Source of the DNA: Rhodocyclaceae bacterium
GTDB lineage: Bacteria > Pseudomonadota > Gammaproteobacteria > Burkholderiales > Rhodocyclaceae
Direction of reading: 5' to 3'
DNA: 8,434 nt
Assembly: GCA_030682595.1 (NCBI GenBank)
Contig: JAUXNZ010000334.1
Span: forward strand, 1-8,434
Part shown: positions 1 through 5,307 of the stretch, piece after piece
Layout of the letters: every line of letters begins with the position of its first letter
How positions within the stretch are numbered: position 1 is the first letter of the stretch
The notes under the pieces: generated by a model
Databases searched by the model: none
What the model was told of the DNA's origin: nothing
The model's input: the letters and a program-made list of their open reading frames with translations, nothing else
Translations under genes and position numbers: made by a program

Positions 1-264
1 GGGCTGGACGGTGAAACGCTGGTGGCCAGGCTCGACCGCGCCGGTTTCGCCGTTGCCAGCGGCGCGGCCTGTTCATCGGCCAACCCGGAACCTTCGCATG
101 TACTACTGGCCATGGGCGTCGCGCCATGGACGGCGCGTGGCGCCGTGCGTGTCAGCCTGGGGCCCGAAACCACGGCGGCGGAGATTGCCGGTTTCCTGCA
201 GGCGCTGTCCGTCACCGTATCCAATTTGCAATCGCTGGCCGCAATCGCTGTCACGGCCGACTGA
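1..264 (+). CDS. Cysteine desulfurase / class V aminotransferase paralog, 3' end only
   Basis: This is the C-terminal 87 residues of a PLP-dependent cysteine desulfurase-like protein; the start lies outside the window. The recognisable part is the mobile catalytic-cysteine loop, ASGAACSSANPEPSHVLLAMG, which aligns with SSGSACTSASLEPSYVLRALG of the IscS encoded just downstream. The following RVSLGPETTAAEIAGFL matches the RFSLGRFTTEEEID segment. The loop length and SxxCSS form fit the group I (IscS/NifS) type rather than SufS. The Cys that would carry the persulfide is present. The tail after that is short and differs from IscS, lacking the SPLWEM C-terminal segment that is characteristic of true IscS. 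It ends in TGA 16 nt before the iscS start, so the two are probably cotranscribed. Whether it is a second sulfur donor with its own acceptor or a redundant copy cannot be told from this fragment. The family call is firm, the specific role is not. Confidence 0.88.
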   Translation, partial: GLDGETLVARLDRAGFAVASGAACSSANPEPSHVLLAMGVAPWTARGAVRVSLGPETTAAEIAGFLQALSVTVSNLQSLAAIAVTAD

Positions 265-267
265 CCT

Positions 268-271
268 GGAG
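268..271 (+). promoter_or_regulatory. Ribosome binding site that fixes the iscS start
   Basis: A GGAG sits 9 nt before the ATG at 281. The iscS reading frame happens to stay open back to position 11 through the upstream gene, so an automatic caller could add 90 false residues. This site, together with the match of MLKLPIYLDYSATTP to the N-terminus of known IscS proteins, places the true start at 281. Confidence 0.7.
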
Positions 272-280
272 TTCAAACCT

Positions 281-1495
281 ATGCTGAAACTACCCATCTA
301 CCTCGACTACTCGGCAACGACCCCGGTCGATCCGCGCGTGGCCGCGAAGATGATCCCCTGGCTGACCGAGCACTTCGGCAATCCGGCCTCACGTTCCCAT
401 CCGTTCGGCTGGGAGGCCGACGCGGCGGTCGAAGCCGCGCGCGAAGAAGTCGCCAAACTGGTGAATGCCGACCCGAAAGAAATTATCTGGACCTCGGGCG
501 CGACCGAATCGAACAACCTCGCCATCAAGGGCGCGGCGCATTTCTACGCCGGCACGCGCGGCAAGCACATCGTCACCGTGGCCACCGAACACAAGGCCGT
601 ACTCGATACATTCAAGGAGCTCGAGCGCCAGGGTTTCGAGGCGACCTATCTCGAACCGCAACCCAATGGCCTGATCACCGTCGACCAGTTCAAGGCCGCC
701 TTGCGCAAGGACACCGTGCTGGCTTCCGTGATGGCGGTTAACAACGAGATCGGCGTGATCCAGCCGATTGCCGAACTGGGCGAAATCTGCCGTGCCGCCG
801 GCGTGATCTTCCACGTCGATGCCGCGCAGGCCACCGGCAAGATGCCGCTCGACCTGGCCACGCTGAAGGTCGATCTGATGTCCTTCTCGGCGCACAAAAC
901 CTATGGCCCCAAGGGCATCGGCGCGCTGTATGTGCGCCGGAAGCCGCGCATCCGACTCGAAGCGCAGATGCACGGCGGCGGCCATGAGCGCGGCATGCGT
1001 TCCGGCACGCTGGCGACGCACCAGATCGTCGGCATGGGCGAAGCGTTCCGCATCGCCCGCGAGGAAATGGCCATCGAGAACGATCGCATCCGCATGCTGC
1101 GCGACCGGCTGCTGAAGGGTTTGCAGGACATCGAGGAAACCTACGTCAATGGCGACATCGACAGCCGCGTGCCGCATAACCTCAACATCAGCTTCAACTT
1201 TGTCGAGGGCGAATCGCTGATTATGGCGATCAAGGACATCGCGGTCTCCTCGGGCTCCGCCTGCACCTCGGCATCCCTTGAGCCCTCGTATGTCCTGCGG
1301 GCGCTGGGACGTTCGGACGAACTCGCGCACAGCTCGATCCGTTTCACCATCGGCCGCTTCACCACCGAAGAGGAAATCGATTTCACCATCAAGCTGCTGC
1401 ACGACAAGATCGGCCGCTTGCGCGAACTTTCGCCCTTGTGGGAAATGTTCCAGGATGGCGTTGACCTGGATTCAGTCCAATGGGCAGCACATTGA
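281..1495 (+). CDS. iscS: Cysteine desulfurase IscS
   Basis: IscS is the PLP enzyme that converts L-cysteine to alanine and passes the sulfur, as an enzyme persulfide, to IscU and other acceptors such as tRNA thiolation proteins. The product is 404 residues, the usual length for proteobacterial IscS. Visible landmarks are the N-terminal IYLDYSATTPVDPRV, the TSGATESNNLAIKG cofactor region, TEHKAVLD with the PLP-stacking His, HVDAAQ, and SFSAHKTYGPKGIG with the Schiff-base Lys. The catalytic loop SSGSACTSASLEPSYVLRALG carries the persulfide Cys, and SPLWEMFQDGVDLDSVQWAAH is the C-terminus that docks IscU. The ATG at 281 is chosen from the ribosome binding site at 268-271 and from homology. It lies 16 nt after a desulfurase paralog and 108 nt before iscU. 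Its last codons form one arm of a long stem-loop. Sequence similarity to E. coli IscS is very high throughout, so the identification is essentially certain. Confidence 0.98.
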   Translation: MLKLPIYLDYSATTPVDPRVAAKMIPWLTEHFGNPASRSHPFGWEADAAVEAAREEVAKLVNADPKEIIWTSGATESNNLAIKGAAHFYAGTRGKHIVTVATEHKAVLDTFKELERQGFEATYLEPQPNGLITVDQFKAALRKDTVLASVMAVNNEIGVIQPIAELGEICRAAGVIFHVDAAQATGKMPLDLATLKVDLMSFSAHKTYGPKGIGALYVRRKPRIRLEAQMHGGGHERGMRSGTLATHQIVGMGEAFRIAREEMAIENDRIRMLRDRLLKGLQDIEETYVNGDIDSRVPHNLNISFNFVEGESLIMAIKDIAVSSGSACTSASLEPSYVLRALGRSDELAHSSIRFTIGRFTTEEEIDFTIKLLHDKIGRLRELSPLWEMFQDGVDLDSVQWAAH

Positions 1496-1527
1496 TGCTG
1501 GTGCACCAATGTGCTGCCCTGCGGGCA
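1482..1527 (+). other. Long stem-loop across the iscS stop codon, with an alternative hairpin
   Basis: The left arm GGGCAGCACATTG (1482-1494) is perfectly complementary to the right arm CAATGTGCTGCCC (1507-1519), giving a 13-bp stem. Inside it, one A/C mismatch is followed by three more pairs (1496-1498 with 1503-1505) and a TGGT loop. The left arm covers the last iscS codons and most of its stop codon. A second hairpin, TGCCC (1515-1519) with GGGCA (1523-1527), shares the right arm, so the two structures exclude each other. No T-run follows, so it is not a typical intrinsic terminator. An mRNA stability or processing element separating iscS from iscU is a plausible inference. Confidence 0.7.
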
Positions 1528-1549
1528 AATAAACTATCCCACCCCCCAG

Positions 1550-1570
1550 CCCCCGCCCCGAGGGCGGGGG
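1550..1570 (+). other. GC-only 9-bp hairpin in the iscS-iscU gap
   Basis: CCCCCGCCC (1550-1558) pairs perfectly with GGGCGGGGG (1562-1570) around a three-base CGA loop. It sits 21 nt before the iscU ribosome binding site AAGGAG (1591-1596). There is no T-run after it, so termination by itself is unlikely. It may act on mRNA stability, transcript processing or pausing. A copy of a dispersed palindromic repeat is the other possibility. Confidence 0.6.
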
Positions 1571-1603
1571 TGACTAGTCAGAGATAATTCAAGGAGTACT
1601 GGA

Positions 1604-1990
1604 ATGGCATACAGCGAAAAGGTCATCGACCACTACGAAAACCCCCGCAACGTCGGCTCCTTCGGCAAGGATGAAGAAGGCGTCGCGACCGGCATGGTCG
1701 GCGCGCCGGCCTGCGGCGACGTGATGAAGTTGCAGATCAAGGTCGGCAAGGATGGCATCATCGAGGACGCCAAATTCAAGACCTATGGCTGCGGTTCGGC
1801 GATTGCTTCGAGTTCGCTGGTCACCGAGTGGGTGAAAGGCAAGACGCTCGATCAGGCGCTCGACATCAAGAACACCCAGATCGCCAATGAATTGGCGCTG
1901 CCGCCGGTGAAGATTCACTGCTCGATTCTCGCCGAGGATGCCATCAAGGCGGCGGTGGCCGACTACAAGCAAAAGCAGGGGAGCCATTAA
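1604..1990 (+). CDS. iscU: Fe-S cluster assembly scaffold IscU
   Basis: IscU is the scaffold on which [2Fe-2S] and [4Fe-4S] clusters are assembled from IscS-derived sulfur before transfer to target proteins. The product is 128 residues, the standard length. The three cluster-ligand cysteines are Cys37 (in GAPACGD), Cys63 (in TYGCGS) and Cys106 (in KIHCSI). Asp39 and His105 complete the active site. The LPPVK motif at residues 99-103 is the binding site for the HscA chaperone encoded downstream, so scaffold and chaperone are matched within this operon. A strong AAGGAG at 1591-1596, 7 nt before the ATG, supports the start. The stop codon directly abuts the iscA ATG with no gap. The N-terminal MAYSEKVIDHYENPRNVGSF is typical. 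There is no unusual feature in the protein itself. Confidence 0.98.
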   Translation: MAYSEKVIDHYENPRNVGSFGKDEEGVATGMVGAPACGDVMKLQIKVGKDGIIEDAKFKTYGCGSAIASSSLVTEWVKGKTLDQALDIKNTQIANELALPPVKIHCSILAEDAIKAAVADYKQKQGSH

Positions 1991-2314
1991 ATGGGCGTCA
2001 CCCTGTCTGAAGCGGCTGCCCGGCACGTCTCGGGTTTCATTGCCAAGCGCGGCAAGGGCATCGGCATCCGCCTGGGCGTGAAAACTTCCGGTTGTTCCGG
2101 CATGGCCTACAAACTTGAATTCGCCGACAGCGCCGAACCTGATGACATCGTTTTCGACAGCCACGGACTCAAGGTGCTGATCGACCCGAAAAGCCTGCCC
2201 TACTTGGAGGGCACGGAACTCGATTACACCCGTGAGGGTTTGAATGAGGGTTTCAAGTTCAACAACCCGAATGTCAAGGATCAGTGCGGCTGCGGCGAGA
2301 GCTTCCACGTTTGA
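1991..2314 (+). CDS. iscA: A-type iron-sulfur carrier IscA
   Basis: IscA is an A-type carrier that takes part in maturation of [4Fe-4S] proteins, binding iron or a cluster between subunits. The product is 107 residues, as in E. coli. The three invariant cysteines are Cys35 (TSGCSGMAY) and Cys99 and Cys101 in the C-terminal CGCGESF motif, and their numbering matches the E. coli protein. The start follows immediately after the iscU stop codon and has an AGGGGAG at 1977-1983 inside the end of iscU. The TGA stop overlaps the hscB ATG by one base (TGATG at 2312-2316), suggesting translational coupling. Its place between iscU and hscB argues for IscA rather than the related ErpA or SufA. Confidence 0.97.
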   Translation: MGVTLSEAAARHVSGFIAKRGKGIGIRLGVKTSGCSGMAYKLEFADSAEPDDIVFDSHGLKVLIDPKSLPYLEGTELDYTREGLNEGFKFNNPNVKDQCGCGESFHV

Positions 2315-2856
2315 TGACCAGCTTCGATCAGGAAACCCTCCGGCTGGATTTCTTCAGCCTGTTCGGCTTGCCACGCCAGCAGGGGCTGGATGTTGACCGG
2401 CTTGAGGTGCTCTATCGCGACATCCAGTCCAAAGTCCATCCAGACAAGTACGCACATCTGGCGGATGGCGACAAGCGCCTGGCGATGCAGTGGGCGACGC
2501 ATGTGAATGAGGCCTACCAGACGCTCAAGGATCCACTGCAGCGGGCGCGTTACCTGTTGCAACTGGCCGGCCATGATATCCGGCTGGAAACCAACACCGC
2601 CATGCCGATTGAATTCCTGGTCGAACAGATGGAATTGCGTGAGGCGGTGGTCGCCGCCAAGGATGCGGGCGACGTCGACCCGCTCGATGTTTTGCACCGG
2701 CGGCTGAAAAAAGACCTTCGCGCCGAATACGCGGCGCTGCAGCAGGCCCTGGATGACCACGCACTCGAACGGGCCGGGGGGTTGGTCAGGCAACTGATGT
2801 TCCAGGAAAAACTTATTCACGAAGTCGATGACGCGCTGGAAGTGATTGAAAGATAG
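2314..2856 (+). CDS. hscB: Fe-S assembly co-chaperone HscB (J-domain protein)
   Basis: HscB (Hsc20) is the J-domain partner of HscA. It brings IscU to HscA and stimulates its ATPase activity to drive cluster transfer. The product is 180 residues from the ATG at 2314, slightly longer than the about 171 residues of E. coli HscB. The N-terminal J domain holds the HPD motif at residues 42-44 (SKVHPDKYAH), followed by NEAYQTLKDPLQRARYLL, a hallmark of this family. The C-terminal part is the three-helix IscU-binding domain (EFLVEQMELREAV and following). An in-frame GTG at 2284 exists but would add ten residues (MRLRRELPRL) not typical of the family. The ATG overlapping the iscA stop is preferred, although its ribosome binding site is weak and coupling to iscA translation is likely. 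A 44-nt gap without evident structure follows before hscA. Confidence 0.95.
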   Translation: MTSFDQETLRLDFFSLFGLPRQQGLDVDRLEVLYRDIQSKVHPDKYAHLADGDKRLAMQWATHVNEAYQTLKDPLQRARYLLQLAGHDIRLETNTAMPIEFLVEQMELREAVVAAKDAGDVDPLDVLHRRLKKDLRAEYAALQQALDDHALERAGGLVRQLMFQEKLIHEVDDALEVIER

Positions 2857-2900
2857 AGTCACTCGGCCACTACGAACTTCGCAGGGAGTAAATAAAAAGA

Positions 2901-4769
2901 ATGGCATTACTGCAACTATCCGAGCCCGGTCAATCGGCCGCGCCGCACGAACACCGGCTGGCGGTCGGCATTGATCTGGGCACCACCAATTCGCTGGTCG
3001 CCACGGTCAGGAGCGGCATGGCCGTTGTCCTCAGCGACGAGTTGGGCCGCTCGTTGCTGCCTTCCGTGGTGCGTTATGCCGCTGCCGGACCTGTAGAGGT
3101 CGGCTTCAGCGCGGAGGCGCATCAAGCGGCCGATCCGAAGAACACCATCGCTTCGGTAAAGCGCTTCATGGGGCGCGGGCTTGCGGATATCGCCCACAGT
3201 GAGTCGCTGCCTTACGACTTCATCGAAACCGAGGGGATGGTCAAACTGAAGACCGCGCAGGGTGTGAAAAGCCCGGTCGAAGTCTCGGCGGACATTCTCC
3301 GGGCCTTGAAGGACCGTGCCGAAGCCGCGCTGGGCGGCCCACTCACCGGCGCGGTGATCACCGTGCCGGCCTATTTCGACGATGCCCAGCGCCAGGCAAC
3401 CAAGGATGCCGCACGGCTGGCAGGCATGTCGGTGTTGCGGCTGCTGAACGAGCCTACCGCGGCGGCAATTGCCTACGGCCTTGACAATGCCGCCGAGGGG
3501 ATCTACGCGGTTTACGATCTGGGTGGCGGCACCTTCGACATTTCGATCCTCAAGCTGTCCAAAGGCGTGTTTCAGGTGCTGTCCACCGGCGGCGATTCCG
3601 CGCTGGGCGGCGACGACTTCGACCATCGTGTGTTTTGCTGGGTCATCGAACAGGCCAAGCTTTCGCCCGTTTCGCTGGGCGACGCCCGCCTGCTGCAGAT
3701 GCGTGCCCGCGAGGCCAAGGAATATCTGACTCAGCATGGTGAGGCACCGATTACCGCCAAGTTGTCGACGGATGAGTTCGTTGATCTCAAGCTGACTTCG
3801 GAAATTTTCTCGGAAATCACCCGCACGCTGGTGCAAAAAACCCTCGGGCCGACCAAGAAGGCGTTGCGCGATGCCGGTCTTGCCCCTGAGGACATCAAGG
3901 GTGTGGTGATGGTTGGTGGCGCCACGCGCATGCCGCAGATTCAGCACGCCGTCGAGGCCTTCTTCGGCAAGGAGCCGCTCAACAACCTAGACCCGGACAA
4001 GGTGGTGGCGCTGGGTGCCGCGACGCAGGCCAATCTGCTCGCCGGCAATCGCGCCGCCGGTGACGACTGGTTGCTGCTCGACGTGATTCCGCTCAGCCTG
4101 GGGCTGGAAACCATGGGCGGCCTGGTGGAAAAGATCATCCCGCGCAACTCGACGATTCCCGTCGCGCGCGCGCAGGAGTTCACCACGTTCAAGGATGGCC
4201 AGACCGCACTCGCCCTGCAAGTGGTGCAGGGCGAGCGCGAACTGGTCTCGGATTGCCGTTCGCTGGCACGGTTTGAGCTGCGCGGCATTCCGCCGATGGT
4301 GGCTGGCGCGGCGCGCATTCGCGTCACCTTTCAGGTCGATGCCGACGGGTTGCTGTCGGTGGCGGCGCGCGAGCAAACCACCGGCCACGAGGCGCACATC
4401 GAAGTGAAACCTTCCTATGGCTTGAGCGACGACGAAATCACTTCGATGCTCAAGGATGGTTACACGCACGCCTCGGATGATGCTTTCCGGCGCGCACTGC
4501 GCGAGGCGCAGGTCGAGGCGCAGCGCCTGGTCGAGGCGGTGCAGTCGGCCCTGAAGGACGATGCCCACCTGCTTTCAATTCTTGAGCGCGCGCATATCGA
4601 CAGTTGTCTGACCAAGCTGCAATCCGTGCTGATCGGCGATGACCGCCGCGCCATCGATGCGGCGCTGGATGCGCTCTCCAAGGGCACGGCGGAATTCGCC
4701 GCACGCCGCATGAACCAGGGCGTCCGGCGCGCCCTGGCCGGGAAAAAAATTGATGAGATGAATCTATGA
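2901..4769 (+). CDS. hscA: Fe-S assembly Hsp70 chaperone HscA
   Basis: HscA is the specialised Hsp70 that binds the LPPVK motif of IscU and promotes cluster release in an ATP-dependent cycle with HscB. The product is 622 residues, compared with about 616 in E. coli. It starts with the family-specific leader MALLQLSEPGQSAAPHEHRLAVGIDLG rather than a DnaK N-terminus. The nucleotide-binding domain shows GIDLGTTNSLVA (about 23-34), YDLGGGTFDIS (205-215) and VVMVGGATRMP (335-345). The interdomain linker region LLLDVIPLSLG is near 391-401, followed by the beta-sandwich substrate-binding domain and helical lid ending in EFAARRMNQGVRRALAGKKIDEM. The ATG at 2901 has an AGGGAG at 2883-2888, a rather long 12-nt spacing. 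The stop codon overlaps the fdx start as ATGA (4766-4769). It lacks the long acidic tail of DnaK, supporting the specialised role. Confidence 0.98.
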   Translation: MALLQLSEPGQSAAPHEHRLAVGIDLGTTNSLVATVRSGMAVVLSDELGRSLLPSVVRYAAAGPVEVGFSAEAHQAADPKNTIASVKRFMGRGLADIAHSESLPYDFIETEGMVKLKTAQGVKSPVEVSADILRALKDRAEAALGGPLTGAVITVPAYFDDAQRQATKDAARLAGMSVLRLLNEPTAAAIAYGLDNAAEGIYAVYDLGGGTFDISILKLSKGVFQVLSTGGDSALGGDDFDHRVFCWVIEQAKLSPVSLGDARLLQMRAREAKEYLTQHGEAPITAKLSTDEFVDLKLTSEIFSEITRTLVQKTLGPTKKALRDAGLAPEDIKGVVMVGGATRMPQIQHAVEAFFGKEPLNNLDPDKVVALGAATQANLLAGNRAAGDDWLLLDVIPLSLGLETMGGLVEKIIPRNSTIPVARAQEFTTFKDGQTALALQVVQGERELVSDCRSLARFELRGIPPMVAGAARIRVTFQVDADGLLSVAAREQTTGHEAHIEVKPSYGLSDDEITSMLKDGYTHASDDAFRRALREAQVEAQRLVEAVQSALKDDAHLLSILERAHIDSCLTKLQSVLIGDDRRAIDAALDALSKGTAEFAARRMNQGVRRALAGKKIDEMNL

Positions 4770-5113
4770 CCCAAATTATTGTCTTGCCCCACGTTGAACT
4801 GTGTCCGGAGGGTGCGGTCATCGAGGCTGCTCCCGGCACGTCGATCTGCGATGCCCTGCTCGACAACGACATTGACATCGAGCACGCCTGCGAAAAATCC
4901 TGCGCCTGCACCACCTGTCATGTGGTGATTCGCGAAGGTTTTGAAACGCTTGAACCCGCGGAGGAAATCGAGGAAGATCTGCTCGACAAGGCGTGGGGGC
5001 TCGAACCGAACTCCCGGCTGTCCTGTCAGGCGCTGGTGACCGATACGCCGCTGGTGGTGGAAATTCCGAAATACACGATCAACATGGCAAAAGAGGGGCA
5101 CTCGAAAAAATGA
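4766..5113 (+). CDS. fdx: ISC-type [2Fe-2S] ferredoxin Fdx
   Basis: This is the adrenodoxin-type [2Fe-2S] ferredoxin of the ISC system. It donates electrons during cluster assembly on IscU, either for persulfide reduction or for reductive coupling of clusters. The product is 115 residues. Cluster ligands are Cys42, Cys48, Cys51 and Cys87, in the patterns HACEKSCACTTCHVV and RLSCQAL. The extra conserved Cys46, present in ISC ferredoxins and not a ligand, is also there. The acidic stretch EPAEEIEEDLLDKAWGL is the surface typically used for binding IscS and a reductase. The gene overlaps hscA by four bases and iscX by four bases (ATGA at 5110-5113), which implies tight translational coupling. 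The lysine-containing C-terminal tail is slightly longer than in E. coli. Confidence 0.97.
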   Translation: MTQIIVLPHVELCPEGAVIEAAPGTSICDALLDNDIDIEHACEKSCACTTCHVVIREGFETLEPAEEIEEDLLDKAWGLEPNSRLSCQALVTDTPLVVEIPKYTINMAKEGHSKK

Positions 5114-5304
5114 AATGGACCGATAGCCTGGATATCGCCATTGAACTGGCCGAACGCCATCCCGAGGTTGACCCCACGGCGCTCAACTTCGTCGATCTGA
5201 TGCGCTGGGTGATGGCCTTGCCCGGTTTCGAGGAAGACGAGCGTCACTGCGGCGAGAAGAAGCTCGAAGCGATTCAGCAGGCCTGGATCGACGAGGTTGA
5301 ATAG
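5110..5304 (+). CDS. iscX: Fe-S assembly protein IscX
   Basis: IscX (YfhJ) is a small acidic protein that binds IscS, competes with frataxin, and modulates the rate of cluster formation depending on iron. The product is 64 residues, close to the 66 in E. coli. It starts MKWTDSLDIAIELAERHPEVDPTALNFVDLMRWV and ends EAIQQAWIDEVE. The acidic residues of the family (PGFEEDERHCGEKKLEAI region) are conserved. The ATG overlaps the fdx stop, and an AGAGGGG at 5092-5098 may serve as the ribosome binding site. It is the last gene of the canonical isc order. Its TAG stop codon is in the same frame as the TatD-family gene that follows, with only the codon CCC between the stop and that gene's TTG start. 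Confidence 0.96.
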   Translation: MKWTDSLDIAIELAERHPEVDPTALNFVDLMRWVMALPGFEEDERHCGEKKLEAIQQAWIDEVE

Positions 5305-5307
5305 CCC

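Noticed and set aside
11..280. N-terminal extension of IscS in the same open frame
   Set aside because: The frame is open by chance through the upstream gene. The 90 extra residues have no family similarity, and the ATG at 281 has a good ribosome binding site and a canonical N-terminus.
389..1402. Long antisense open frame opposite iscS (337 codons), and similar ones opposite hscA and the TatD-family gene
   Set aside because: Long reverse frames are expected in GC-rich coding DNA. The translations resemble no protein family and run directly over strongly conserved genes.
1571..1580. Perfect 10-bp palindrome TGACTAGTCA
   Set aside because: Several such palindromes are expected by chance in a window of this size, and nothing shows it to be an operator.
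1583..1588. GATAAT as a -10 box for an internal promoter before iscU
   Set aside because: The correct distance upstream is occupied by the GC hairpin, with no -35-like sequence.
2284..2313. Upstream GTG start for hscB
   Set aside because: It would add ten atypical residues and overlap the iscA CGCG motif region. The ATG at 2314 overlaps the iscA stop in the usual coupled manner.
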